Source of the DNA: Stratiolaelaps scimitus
Taxonomy: Eukaryota; Arthropoda; Arachnida; Mesostigmata; Laelapidae
Length of the DNA: 64,000 bases
Assembly: GCA_019614645.1 (NCBI GenBank)
Contig: JABWDB010000036.1
Location: 3,322,833-3,386,832 of the forward strand
Direction of reading: 5' to 3'
Below, piece by piece: positions 11,792 to 22,870 of the stretch; within the stretch, counting starts at the first letter, position 1; each line of letters starts with the position of its first letter. The notes below the pieces were generated by a model. The model was given only the letters and a program-made list of their open reading frames with translations, had not been told where the DNA came from and ran no database searches. The position numbers were made by a program, and so were the translations under genes.

Positions 11792-12049
11792 CTGCAAACA
11801 GTTATAATATGGCTGGTAATAATATAATATAACAGCTATAATATAAAACTGGCTTTAATATCTCGAGGTCAACTAATCGGGTTCGACCACTCCTGGAAGG
11901 TTCTTCTCCTCTTACTCTTGGGCCTTATACAATGCCCCGAACACCTATACTCTGATGTTTGCCTGGAACGCAAAGCCATTGGGCTACATCTCTCTACAAT
12001 ATTGCTGCTTGTGACTAGAACATGGCTAAATCATGACTAAAACGGGAAA

Positions 12050-12200
12050 ACATCATGTTTTTGTGTCTCGAAGGACACCCTCCAGCTGAAATCCATCGAC
12101 AATTAGTGAACGCATACGGCAGGCCTGCCTTATGCGTGCGAACGGTGCAAGCTTGGTGCAAGCGATTTCACGGTAACCGTTCGGAAATCAGGTGGTCGGT
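12050..12200 (+). pseudogene. Mariner-type transposase N-terminal fragment
   Basis: The plus strand encodes VMFLCLEGHPPAEIHRQL, then NAYG and RTVQAWCKRFHGNRSEI. This matches the layout of the helix-turn-helix DNA-binding start of mariner transposases (a 'flxlxGxxaxeIhxxL ... TVxxWxxxFxxG' pattern). The catalytic DDE/D region is absent: the sequence switches after about 12200 into an unrelated block and then into the gene A exon duplicate. It is a dead fragment. Confidence 0.65.
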
Positions 12201-12429
12201 CTTGACGGTGCTGAGCAGCATATTGAAGGCGTGCTCGCATACTTGCTCCTTGTGCTCCACGCAGCGAGGCAAGTGCTGCAGATACAACACACGACTGGCA
12301 GGGAGGATTCCGGAGAGCCACCAACATAAATTAAGTTTACTGCGTCTTCAACAAGAGCCTCAACGCCGTCCACTTCAGTCAGCTTCACGCTCAGACGATC
12401 AACAGGAACAGTCAGCAAAACAGGTGACT

Positions 12430-12560
12430 GGTTCTTCTTTGGTGCCAAATGATTTACAATAGTCACTTCTTTAATCCACTTTTGCGTGCCGTATCTGGAG
12501 ACATTGGAGTCACCGAATTACTACGTCTCTGTACGTGACTAGCACCAAGTACAAAAAGTT
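12430..12560 (-). pseudogene. Third copy of the gene A/B upstream exon start
   Basis: On the minus strand this carries the same blocks as 11791 and 49028 (AATTCGGTGACTCCAATGTC, then a GGCACGCAAAAGTGG block that resembles the gene B version). The splice acceptor is lost. Downstream the frame is open for about 90 residues with VNHLAPKKNQSPVLLTVPVD. It is either a relic exon or an exon of a third gene copy. Confidence 0.45.
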
Positions 12561-12789
12561 ATGATGTCAGGTACACGGTTCAATATCTCGATATCAACTA
12601 ATTAAGTTCCAAACTCTTGTAATAAAAGGTTCCAATTCTTGTAAAATATTCACAATAAATAACGGATGTATTTAAAATAATACACACTACATTACGTAGA
12701 GGGACAGCGCCAGACTGAGATTATCAGTGTCGAGCTCGTTGACAGGGGGAAGTTGGAACAATCGTCCGTCATTTGAAGCATTGGCAATA

Positions 12790-12822
12790 AAGAGGATTGC
12801 GACACCAGGTCGCAATCCTCTT
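12790..12822. repeat. Perfect inverted repeat, 14-bp arms, five-base loop
   Basis: AAGAGGATTGCGAC and GTCGCAATCCTCTT flank ACCAG. It sits just outside the 3' end of the R2-like LINE copy at 12880-14262. Confidence 0.9.
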
Positions 12823-12879
12823 AACCTTTAGGACCTGGCCATTATATTATAATACAATACAGGTAACGCTCTCCACACA

Positions 12880-14262
12880 GGTAGGTTCAGAATGACGGTA
12901 AACGGCGGCAGGCGAGAGGATGTCTATTTGCATCTCTGCACACCGAGGGACAGGGCTTTGCAAAAGGAAAGATCCTGCGCGCTTGTCCCCAGTGGCGCGG
13001 ATTAGTCTATGGTAGACCCCTTCGCGGAAGTTCGCAGTGAGGGGGCCATGACCACCTAAGGTTTCAAAAGCGAGGGGGGCAAAGAAGTGGGTTGCCTGGA
13101 GTGCGGCGTACTTCCGTAGCTTGGCCCGTTCTGCACGCGCTACCGCGTAACCCTTGTGCAAGGGACACCGGCGGAGCGGAGGGCCTTCAAGAGCGTGTCA
13201 TTAAGCATCGTGTGTCGCAGATGGCGGCCGGCTCTCCGCTCGCACGGGAGTCTGTGATGGCCATTCGTTGCGACAGGGACCCACGCTCGCAGCTGTGGGT
13301 CGCAACCACAGGGGCCCCGAAGCGCCAAGGGACGAGCAAGGCAGCGCGCGGAGCCATGCCCCCGCACCAGGCCTGTCGACGGCCCGGAGGCGAGCTTCGT
13401 CAACCACGTGTGGCGCTGAGGCCAGGTGGGATTCCCGCAGCGCATTGTGGAGGACATCAGACCATACCCCCTGGTTGTCCTGAAGGACCCGCGCGCGGAC
13501 ACCCGTCTCATCAAGAGGGGAGAACTGTAGCAACCATGACGGCGACCGCCGTGAGCGAGGCTACGTAGCAAACATCAGCCAAGCACTGAGGCTGCCACCG
13601 AAGCCGACCGGAAGGGTAGCCTGCAACGCCGCTGCCAGAGGAAGCCGGAGGTTTAGGATCGTCGTCAGGGCGTTCAGCACCATGTCGTCATAGGCGTGAA
13701 GGGCTGAAGCCTCACTGACGGCCGCTCTTGTCCTAAGCAAGTGCTGCATGCGCGCCGCCGAGAAACAGGATCCAAGGAGGGGAGCCGCCAACAGCGGTAG
13801 TCGGTCAAGCATCACGGCAGTCCTCTCAAAGCAACGGTCCAAGAGTGGCCGGATGGTCTCGTCCGTAGGAGGGGAGCCGACGAGCTCAAGGGACGACCTA
13901 GGAGTGGGACGGAACCCTGGCAGCAACCGCTGGAAGTCGAGGTGCGGGTCCAAGGCAACGGTCGTCGGATCGCCCGCCAACGTTCCGTCATCCATGTACC
14001 ACAGCCACAGGCGAGCCTGGAGGGACGCAACGAGGGGCCGGAGGGCCAGGCGGAAGAGGGCTGGGCCTAGCGGGTCCCCCTGCTGGAGCCCGCACTCGGA
14101 GCTGATGACGGCGTTGTCCATAATCCGATGGGAAGGGCAACAATAGGCCAGGTCAACCAGCGGGAAAAGGCCGGAGATGTGCTCAGCAATCTCTCGCAAA
14201 ACGAGGTCCCGGCGGACCGTGTTGAAGGCATTGTGGAAATCAAGCCTGACCAGGGTCGCTGT
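12880..14262 (-). mobile_element. R2-like LINE, 5'-truncated copy with reverse transcriptase and endonuclease parts
   Basis: Read on the minus strand the copy starts inside the reverse transcriptase: motif A as VRLDFHNAFNTVRRD at the 5' end, motif B as QQGDPLGPALFRLALRPL (about 14090-14040), then LWYMDDGTLAG, motif C with YMDD rather than YADD. A frameshifted continuation carries a zinc-finger/endonuclease region (HGL..C, MLNDTLLKALRSAGVP; 13300-13140). The C-terminal segment reads GGHGPLTANF, HRLIRATGDKRAGSFLLQ (13060-12960). This order (RT, CCHC-like finger, restriction-like nuclease, C-tail) matches LINEs using a restriction-like endonuclease. Frameshifts separate all three parts. Confidence 0.75.
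13561..14199 (-). pseudogene. Reverse transcriptase region of the R2-like LINE
   Basis: A 212-residue open stretch contains the B and C motifs of the polymerase (QQGDPLGPALF; YMDD) and the thumb region. In these elements the protein copies its own RNA at a nicked target site. The start of the domain is missing and the stop at 13561 cuts it from the endonuclease part, so the protein cannot work as it stands. The GC content is clearly higher than the flanks, typical of this family across the window. Confidence 0.75.
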
Positions 14263-15149
14263 TTACAGGAACGCGAGTGAATGAGATCATCATACAACGA
14301 GCATCGCGCAACAATGACCCCGACCGCCACGAATCCGCCTTGGTCACGCCCGTGTTTTTTTCTATGGAGACTTCATACATGCGCAGCGGTGTAATGTACC
14401 AACTGGATCTGTGTACTGGGGTTACACTGCTCTGCACGCACCAGATTTGCAAAAGCGGCGACCATCACAGGTCGATGCACCTGCTGCTCAGTAAGCCTGC
14501 ATGTCGCCGTGCCATCATTCCGGCCTCGCTGGCCTGCATTGCAGCAACTACGGCGACTACCGTTCGGAACGTCGGGCTTCGACAAGTTCAAGGATGGACA
14601 CCGTTTCGAGGCAGAGTTGTACAGAATCTGTCTCGAGAATCGACACGATGATGGGAGACAGATCGAAATAGTCGCTCGCGATTTCTCCGCAGTCGCCAGG
14701 TGTCAGTGCCCACCCGAAGTAGTGCAGGCCATCCGAGGATTTGCACAGCAATACTCCCTCGCTGATAGCGCTTACCACGAGAACAACGTGCCCGATTCCT
14801 CGGCACTACTCATTAGAATCGACCAGTAACACGACATCATTCACCGACGGCCGGTTCACGTTGTTACTGAGGAGTTTATGGCGTCCGAGAGCTTGCTCGG
14901 GTGGCTGGAATCGGATAGGAGACCCCTCCTACAGTGGTGGGCGCCCCAGGTTCCCCATCTGCTGAAGAGACAGAAGCACTGTGACAAAATAACGATGATC
15001 TAGTCCACAATGGAAATTCGTACAGTGTACTCATGAAAAAACGTCACTCTATCTGCGCCCGGGCAAATAACTACTTCGCAGCCCTTATCGCTTATCGTCG
15101 AAGCGCAAAGGCCTGCTCTACGACCTTCAAATATACTTCCTCCTCCCAA
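14263..15149. other. Unassigned, frames on both strands
   Basis: A plus-strand frame of 106 residues (14509-14829) includes GFDKFKDGHRFEAELYRICL; overlapping minus frames exist. There is no recognised motif and no partner in the window. It may be part of an unknown transposon. Confidence 0.3.
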
Positions 15150-15258
15150 ATATCATTTTGACAGTATGGTATTTGTCGAGGATGCGCATACGGAAGAAGT
15201 GAATGGACGAGCTGAGGCCCGTCAGATAGGGGAACAGCTGAGGGTCAGCTCGAAAAAA
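15150..15258 (+). mobile_element. SINE-like insertion with A14 tail
   Basis: The 3' end reads GGGGAACAGCTGAGGGTCAG, then CTCG and a run of 14 A. It is the same subfamily as 2421-2538. The 5' boundary is estimated and a target duplication was not found. Confidence 0.65.
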
Positions 15259-15817
15259 AAAAAAAAGAGATTTCAAACACTCGCTACCACGATGGGAACT
15301 ATTATATGAAGCATCATCAAGGCTTCATCGAGGCCAGTAGACTGAAGAAATGGCGAATTGTGTTTGGCTGATCATCTGCGGTGCCCGGCCAGACGTCACT
15401 TAAATCACATCTGTTGCAGGGGCCGAACATGAACCCAAACTTGATGTGGATGAGCTTACGGTCTACCGACCGGTTGGCTATAATCCACAGACTTTCACCG
15501 GTCTAGCAGTAGTTGATTGGATTTTAGATAATTCCATTTGTGCTTCCTATGAGTGGGATATGAATAAAAATAGCAAAAAAGATAACAATGATTGTCGCAA
15601 CAACTGATGATAACAGCAAAGGCTAAGGTAAACCCTCATTTATCATTTATCCAGTTGGAGCCATCACCAAATTTAATGGAATTGATTAGTTGACAAACTA
15701 TGACGCAAAAGGCGAATAACTGAGATAATTAATATAGACATGACATCGGTGAACCTGCAGATCAACATTTCAGACCAACAAATATCTGTATTTATCTTAA
15801 TGTGTTCGTTCCTTACG

Positions 15818-15951
15818 TTGACATGAGAAGTCCGTGAGAGTCGTTGGCTTCGAGCCGCTGCAGAAGGGCGGGTTCGATGCGTTATGAGCACAGACGTTCT
15901 TTACGATCTCGGCACAGGTCACGGAGCAAACTGGATATGTCCCTGTTTCTT
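15818..15951 (-). CDS. Gene A, first visible exon, short cysteine-rich (Kazal-like?)
   Basis: The exon lies between a TATTTTTAG acceptor and a GTAAGG donor. It encodes about 44 residues with CSVTCAEIVKNVCAHN, then PPFCSGSKPTTLTDFSC. The C-x3-C-x7-C start recalls Kazal-type protease-inhibitor modules, but the later cysteines do not fit well, so this is tentative. The gene B copy (47828-47962) has the same ends and nearly the same sequence, with changes spread over codons. Boundaries may be off by one base. Confidence 0.65.
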
Positions 15952-15959
15952 CTAAAAAT

Positions 15960-16359
15960 ATAGTGTTTTTTTGTTAAAAATGGAATTAATGCACCAATGC
16001 ACGCCTGACCATTGACCATGATGGCTCCGTCCATTACCAGTGGCAGTTATCGATCTGATCTTGCTTTCTATGAAACATGTGAAGCTTGTGAGGTATTAAT
16101 TTATGATTAATCGGGAGATATGCATAGAGAGATGGATTTCGAATTCTTCCTCACGCATTTTTCCGACGAGACTAACCATGAAATTGAAGCAGAAATAATA
16201 AATTAGTTGCCCTTGTGGAAAATAGAGAGAAAAGTCCTAAAAAGCCAGGTCCGCAAAAAGTATTTCTGGTATATTCAGACGAGACTTCACACAAGGCTCA
16301 GTGGAGGCTCATAGGATCTCGGATCACTTCATGTCTGCCGCTATAGCTTGTGATGTTAA
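15960..16359. other. No recognisable gene
   Basis: AT-rich sequence between the gene A exon and the LINE copy; nothing seen. Confidence 0.4.
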
Positions 16360-16902
16360 GTGATATGGTTATATCAAGTTATATATCATGTCAAAGTGTC
16401 TAATTCTCTTCTGCAAAAAACGCTATTTGTGCCTCTGATATGCTATGGGCTGTCCATACGGGGTGGTAGCTTCAGTGGGATCCTTCATCGCGTCGAGGTC
16501 ACTAAGAACGACGCCCTCAGGACTGTGTTTGGTAGACAGCGTAGAGATTCGGTTGCCGACTTCTTCAGAGAACTCAATCTCCTACCAATTGGGGCGTGGT
16601 ACACCGTCCATGCAGCTGTCCTAGCCTTTAAGATGGTCAGAGATATCATTGCGAATCACCGCGGCCGCCAGTCGCCCCACCCGTCGTGCCACTCGATTTG
16701 AGATGCCTTTTACTGTTAGAGAATCAAGTCGCCATGCTCTGGCCTATCGACTACCAGCAGTCTGGACCACACTCTCTCCGGAGATTCGAGCCCTCCCCTC
16801 AGTAAAATTATTTGCCCGTGAAGTAAAAAAAAGAATCGCCAACACGCAGTAATTATTGAATTGCTCTACAACCCGATGGTTTTATTGTAATTAGTCTGCA
16901 AC

Positions 16903-16936
<34 letters not shown>

Positions 16937-17270
16937 TCTACTTGTCAATGATTGTGTTAACAAATCGACGAATATAACTGTATATATTGTTAAACTGTAA
17001 ATAGTTGGCAATTATAATAATAGCTGTCTTTCGACTGCCACAGGTCCCTGTCACGGAGACTTAATATGCGCACCGGATTGTGGTGTGCATGGTTTCTACA
17101 ATTATATTTTGTCAGTTTATCTTGACCGTGTTCTAAGTCAGATTATCCTGACTATCCTGACCTTGTTATATATATATACACCTTTTATGATAAATTTGTT
17201 TTGCGAGAACTTAAGCATTGTAAAACTGCAGTTCCAAAAATAAACCTCAAATTAAATGAAATGAAAATAT
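16360..17270 (+). mobile_element. 5'-truncated Jockey/CR1-type LINE (3' end copy)
   Basis: The coding part reads FVPLICYGLSIRGGSFSG, then VFGRQRRDSVADFFRELNLL and PFTVRESSRHALAYRLPAVW, closely following the C-terminus of the long element at 27700-29958, with at least one frameshift near 16670. The 3' UTR (16900-17270) holds a TA microsatellite at about 16905-16936, copies of the TCAG-ATTATC-CTGA repeat, and ends with AACTGCAGTTCCAAAAATAA and GAAATGAAAA, the same end as the long element. Confidence 0.85.
16905..16936. repeat. TA microsatellite
   Basis: A run of alternating TA of roughly 16 units within the LINE 3' UTR. Confidence 0.9.
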
Positions 17271-18200
17271 GACAGGGGGTAATATTAAAGCCGATGTGGG
17301 TAAATATACATATGGACAATATGTAGAGGGTGTACCAGCTAATAACGGAGCACTCGTGATGCGTTCTTCATAAACACCGTTTTAATTTAAATATGAACAT
17401 TTTTTATAATTTATTTGATATTAGAGTAGAACAAAACATCGTATTCACTGTACCCAATACTCACTTTGATAATGTCCTCAATTCCAGCCACAAAATCTAG
17501 AATATCAGTGCTCGGTTAATGCACTGATCTGCTAGCAGCGTAAAGATTGGCAGCCACATAGAAAATACCGCGGCAATGACCAGCCTTTGTCATATATGAA
17601 CAGAATTACTTTAACGAGCTCTATTTACTTTAGTTTCTAACAGGTTGAAGATGTTCGTTAATTAACTTTGAATAAAATTTGTTTGTGTGACGATACGGTT
17701 GTGTCCGCCCCAGGATAGTACGAACCTAGCTATTCAGATGATGGTGTAATCTTCTAAGATTAAGATACGAATAAAACGACTCAATAGGAGAACATGCTCC
17801 TGAAGAAGGAGGCCCCAACTACTGGGACGGAGAGGGGGGACGTCTATCCTGAACGAAGAAAAGACTGAAGCATAGAAGACAGGATTACTAACCACCCCTC
17901 AGGAGAACAACCTGAGACTGAAGACAACTCACCTGACGTCATTTCAGCCACAGTTTGCAATACACAGAGTTATGGAGTTTCTACAAATATTGTGATATCA
18001 ACAAGTAATTTGTTGTCAAGCGGATTGGACACACGCCAATCGAATTATTCCTAAATCCGCTTATAACCTGATGGGTTAGGTTGAACAATGTGACGAGTAA
18101 ATTGTCTCTATACAACAATATAATACAATACAAATAGTGGTTTATTAACGGAACTGCAATTATAGTAATGCTTATAAGTCCTCGTAATAAAATAATGATT
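17271..18200. other. No recognisable gene
   Basis: AT-rich; short frames only. Nothing recognised. Confidence 0.4.
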
Positions 18201-18265
18201 AGAGTTGGCCTTGCCCTGCGGGCAGCGGCCAACTCTAGTTGGCGGCCCGCCGCCGGCGGGCCGCC
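18201..18265. repeat. Two adjacent GC-rich hairpins
   Basis: AGAGTTGGCC / GGCCAACTCT (18201-18236) is followed by GGCGGCCCGCCG / CGGCGGGCCGCC with a single-base centre (18241-18265). The block is strikingly GC-rich in an AT-rich setting. Confidence 0.85.
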
Positions 18266-18319
18266 GGCGCCCCGCCCTGCCGCCGCACCATGTTGAGGTT
18301 TTTTTGTTTTAATTAAAGA

Positions 18320-18690
18320 AGTATCCACTTTAGGTATATGTATACCTATTGTAGAATTGTTCAGCTTGACGAAACGCATCAGAAACACGCGAGAAAAGTA
18401 CCCCTTACATAGAACACCATGTTAAACACCTTTAAGAAAAAAGGAAAAAAATGGTCGAAAATGCGATTTTAGCCTGATGAAAATATTTACAAAGTTGTTC
18501 AGGACTCTAAAATGCATCGATACATGCAGAGAAAACCACCCCCTACATAGACCTCATGTTAAAAAATCCCCCACTACTTTGACCCCCACCCCCCCCAGCG
18601 ACCCCCACCCCCCTAAAAACATAGCCCTCATCAATAGCTACACAATGATACCAAACATGCCCATATTGAAAAAAGTTAAACCCCAAAAAA
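18320..18690 (-). repeat. Dispersed repeat with two internal units, inverted copy at 55890-56170
   Basis: Two related units (about 18350-18430 and 18490-18570) each contain a GCATC..CGCGAGAAAA or GCATCGATACATGCAGAGAA block, then a CCCTACATAGA(A)C block and a CATGTTAAA block. The same pair occurs on the opposite strand at 55930-56150. An ending with TTCCGCCGAAACGAAACGG and a GACGGACAGACA block (about 18690-18735) is present only here. The repeat class is unknown. Confidence 0.65.
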
Positions 18691-19269
18691 GTTCCGCCGA
18701 AACGAAACGGAAGTCATTGTCAGACGGACAGACATCACGAGCGTTAATAAAGTATTTAGATAAATAAGGTACAAATATTCAGGACCATAGATCTACTCGA
18801 TAAGAGACTCAGGTTGTTGTTTGACATCTTGACCGGCTCTCCCCGAATTTGACACAAATATATCCAAAATTTGCAGCTACCGAACCGTTTGAAGTCGATG
18901 GTCGCAGTGGTAGGGAGGACCGGTGTGACGACAAGACGACATTCAGTGGTCATTGCTGACGGCTTCGGCGACACGATGGGTCGATCTACTTCGGGTAGTT
19001 TTAACCAACCAGGACCAACCACCAAGCGTCGTTGTCGTAAGACAATTCGACGGCAGGAACATCTCGTGTAGCAATGTTAAGATGTCCAGAGACGTGGCTT
19101 GCCGAATAAACCATCAGTCACCATGCGACTGTCTAGTTTTCAAGAGAGCAGACATACCGCAGATAAAGCAAAAATGTGTCAAAGAACCAACGCTTCTGGG
19201 CCAATGGGTCAAAGGAGATGGCATTCTCGGTCTTCTTGGATGCCTAGACAGATCACGCACTGATAAACG

Positions 19270-20410
19270 ACGTGTTTAAAATGAGTCCAGAAGACTAACC
19301 CATTTCAGGTCCGTGTTTGGTGACATTCATCGTATATTCCTCCCCAGCCTTGGCGTCGAAATCGTTCCAGGAGACAGAAGGGGACCCTACAGGCGAACAA
19401 CCCTGCAACTCACTCAAGGCTCTAATCGACGTACTAATGCCATGGAAATGCCATATTTCAGGAGGTACCTAATTCAGAAAACAAAGCAAGCCAAGGAGAC
19501 GCGGAGACAGCGAAAGATTTCAGAGGGTGAATGAGTCAACAATCAAAGAAGTGCGCGTGTGAGGATCATGAGAAAGTGAAGCTCAGAGACAAACTCATCC
19601 TCGGAACGCGTCTCGCTACAGCAAGAGAGACACTCTTCCGCGAGGAAGATCACAATAAATTGACCACGTCATGGGCGTACTAGATACCTAGGAGGATAAC
19701 GGTCGTGCACTACTGGTCATTGAACGTGACAGAAAGAGTACCAAGGGCACCAAAGAGCAGGAGCATGATGGTGCGGTAAAGCGTCATGGGACAAGACAAG
19801 ATGGCAGAAAAGGACTAGAATCAGGAGTCAAACCACAAGGTAGGAAGCGAAACAGTGGACGGCCACACCCCCCATAAAGATGTCCCGCTTTCGGACAAAC
19901 CTGCAATAGGTGTAATAAATCGAATCATTTCGCTCGGATGTGCAGATCCGGACAAAGCACAGTGTCAAGCAGGTACAAGTCGAGGACCCTGAATACAAAG
20001 GGTTTGAAGTCGGCGAAGCATTCCACACTGAAACAATGGGAAAGATGCCGAAGCGGAAGCTCTACGTCACACCTAAGACGAACACAGACAGAGCCTAGAG
20101 TGCTCCGCGACACTTGCGACTTCATGGGCAGAGAAGCCTACCGGCATGCATCAAAGCCCTTCAACTTGACAGTGTTGAGAATGTATGATCACTCACGGGT
20201 CATCAAGATGGGGCCAGTATTTCTGACAGTTCGAACCAACACAATCAAGAAGGCAATCAAGTTCCGGGTAGTCGACGAGGGGGTGGGAACAACTCTTATA
20301 GGCAAGCACATGTCTAAAACTAGAACCAATACAAGTGTGTCAGGAAGTAAAAAGTGTGAACATGATGATTCAGTAAGGCAAGGACCGCATGCAGACCTTG
20401 ACCGAGGTAG
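19270..20410 (+). mobile_element. Ty3/Gypsy gag-protease remnant
   Basis: A frame at about 19560-19660 reads KLRDKLILGTRLATARETLF, the typical end of a Gypsy gag ('iRDrlv.Gi.d..vrerLL'). It is followed at 19870-19950 by a zinc knuckle, CPAFGQTCNRCNKSNHFARM (C-x6-C-x2-C-x4-H-x4-C layout). An aspartic-protease-like stretch follows to 20400 (KMGPVFLTV, KFRVVDEGVGTTLIGKH). Frameshifts and stops are frequent. Reverse transcriptase is not visible; the element is cut by the BEL/Pao LTR at 20414, suggesting that the BEL/Pao insertion interrupted or replaced it. Confidence 0.7.
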
Positions 20411-20413
20411 GTG

Positions 20414-20663
20414 TGACAAACGGGTTGTCGTTTGGACACGTAATGCACGTTTAATTTGAATTTGGCGCCATTGGTTTAATTATTGTTGCAATAATCGTGT
20501 TTGGGAGCGTGTGTCAACTATAATAATAAAACCTATCACATTATTCATAGTTGTATGTTACCAGTGTTAGAAGTGTACTATGTGAAATATAGGTTCACAG
20601 TGTAATAAGCGCACTATATTCAAAGGTTCTTCAATAAATTGTACGGTGAGCTTGTTCGCCACA
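20414..20663 (+). repeat. BEL/Pao 5' LTR
   Basis: It starts TGACAAACGGGTTGTCG and shares CGTTTGGACACGTAATGCAC with the 3' LTR beginning at 25877. It ends near GGTGAGCTTGTTCGCCACA. An AATAAA lies close to the end. It is 250 bp against 144 bp for the 3' copy, which lost an internal stretch. Confidence 0.8.
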
Positions 20664-21438
20664 GTTCAGATCAAAAACCTCATTGAGGCTATTGCAATAG
20701 AATAGGTAAACAACGATCAAGCGAAACAAGTCGCTTCATCGGCGCAAGCCGTGCCTAGAGTGACTACGCGCCAGACTCTAGCAGCACAATATATTCCACG
20801 GTTGGGGACAGTTTTTCGAAGTTGCAGTTTATTTCCGCCACGACATGTCCGCGATTGAAACGTTCTGGCGTCTCAAGGACTCGATGGTGGGTTCAGATTC
20901 TTCAGGACCGGTTCGCGGATGCGTCAGCCATCCGACGAGCCCATATGCAGGTTATCACCGGACCGTGCACCACTCGCGACCTCGATAAGCCAGAAAAATT
21001 AAATACATTTATCAGTACTTTAGATCAAATTGTGAAAGCTTCAAGGACACGGAGAGTTGAAAGCACAGCTGTATCATTCGCTATGTCTCCGATGGGCCGA
21101 AAGTGTCTATCTCATTCAACTAAGTTCGGGTTCGCGTCTTGGAGACAAACGATAGAAGGAACTGAGGATACCCAGCTAGAATTTATCATAGCATAGCTAC
21201 AGCTACGTAGAGAATGAAATAGTGAGTTAGAACAGCAGAGGAGCAATGGTGATAGGGCTAGCCTCAATGGGTCAAACCGGCCGAAATATCAGTTTGCAGC
21301 TTCTGCTAAAAGAAATTCTGCATCGAATGAACATCAGTTCGTTAATAATAATAATAACCATAAAAAATATGCAGTTTGTCCGAAGAACCGCTACGATAAT
21401 AGCAGAAATAATTTCGCGTTTAACATAAGTATAATACT

Positions 21439-21681
21439 ATGAAAGACAATCAACTATGCTTGTTCTGTGATGAAACTCACGATAGCAGAAAGAGCGAACA
21501 AAATATACCACTGTCGGAAGGTAAGCAAATCCTAGCTGCGAAAAATGTGTGTTTCAGATGTTTTGAGTTCTTTCACACCGCCGATAAGTGTAGAAATTCG
21601 AGGATCAATTGTAGTGAGTGGAAAGGGAAACATTATTCGGTTATGTGTCCAAAATTAAATAGCACCCCGAATAGTCTCTAA
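21439..21681 (+). pseudogene. BEL/Pao gag zinc-finger region
   Basis: About 80 residues contain CLFCDETHDSRK, then KNVCFRCFEFFHTADKC and INCSEWKGKHYSVMC: three Cys/His clusters of the BEL gag type, which bind the element's RNA during packaging. Confidence 0.75.
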
Positions 21682-21772
21682 AAAATGTGCGCTTGATTTT
21701 CGGGCTCCCTGGAAGAGTGCATCCACACCGACATACCCAAACAATTCTTCGATTAACTAAAACCACACACAA

Positions 21773-22138
21773 TTGCTGATGACAGGTTACGATTGGGTCT
21801 GTGCTAACGATAAACATGTACTATGTCGTGTACTATTAGATCCAGGCCCACAACGATTGTTCGTGTTCAGAGATCACAAAAGATGTTCTCCCCAAAGTTG
21901 CTTACACATACTTTCATTGCTGATAATTCAGCTGAGCGACGCTCAGCGTCAGTTGAGATTTTTGTTAGACACAGACGTGCTACCGCGTATATTACAGAAT
22001 AATGTACGAGTATTTGGCGACCTCGTTGCGATCTCATACGAAATTCGAATGGTTCTTCTACGGCGTAGAGAAGACGTTCGAATCTGCGACCGCCCACTCA
22101 GTGTTGTGCCTATCAAATTTCATTATGCTCCCTCATGA
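21773..22138 (+). pseudogene. BEL/Pao protease (DUF1758-like) region
   Basis: VLLDPGPQRLFVFRDH corresponds to the 'LLDSGSQRSFI' active-site strand of the BEL aspartic protease. The usual DSG is DPG here, a change expected to spoil the active site. Downstream frames include ILQNNVRVFGDLVAIS. Confidence 0.65.
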
Positions 22139-22239
22139 GCACAACGCACGTTCAGTCGAATCAGACCTCATTATTGGTGCAGTAACTCTCTCCGATTCTA
22201 CTGATTAACCCATGTGTCAGCTGTCGACGACACATTGAA

Positions 22240-22870
22240 AGATTTAAAATTTCCGAACTGAAAGAGCCGAACGGTAGATACGTTGTTTCGCTACCATTCA
22301 AGCCTGACGTTGCAGGGCTGGGTGACAACGCGAACATTGCGCTTTCGCGCCTCCGCTGGCTGTTGAAATCTGCGAAAATGGACGTCAAGCTGTTGGCGGC
22401 AATAGATAAAGAGATTGCTAATTCAACCGCGGCAGGATAAGGTGAACCAACCACACCTCGAAGAGAGGGTGAACCAGTGCATTATTTGTCTATTCTAGCC
22501 GCCTCGAAGGTAGCTGAAGTGAGGATTTGAAAGTTCGTTTCGTAGAGGATGCCGGCGCTCATGCGGAAAACGATCTTGCTTTAAACATTATCCTGCACCA
22601 AGATGCTTGTTTGATTCCAGACATAATAAAGATCCTCGTGCATTTCAGAAAAGGTCCTATTGCTATAACGGCAGATATAGAAAAGGCTTTTCATCGATTC
22701 AAGGTGAATCCAAAGCATAGGACGTTCTTGAGGTACTTCTGGCCTTGTCACCTCGGAGGACCCAAACACTCCAGTAAGAGAATTCTGGGGCACAGTTTTG
22801 GACTTTGGTTTAAACTGTTGTCTATGGTTGCATTGCGAATGTTTAAAATATCACCGCAGGCAGCAACAGA
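22240..22870 (+). pseudogene. BEL/Pao reverse transcriptase
   Basis: The N-terminal part (22250-22440) encodes NGRYVVSLPFKPDVAGLGDN and NIALSRLRWLLKSAKMD. After a gap a frame from 22527 carries VRFVEDAGAHAENDLALNII and then ITADIEKAFHRFKVNP, motif A with the catalytic aspartate, and HRTFLRYFW. The remaining polymerase motifs are degraded. Confidence 0.75.

Noticed and set aside
13092..13568. Plus-strand frame of 158 residues
   Set aside because: Same reason: antisense shadow of the R2-like LINE endonuclease region.
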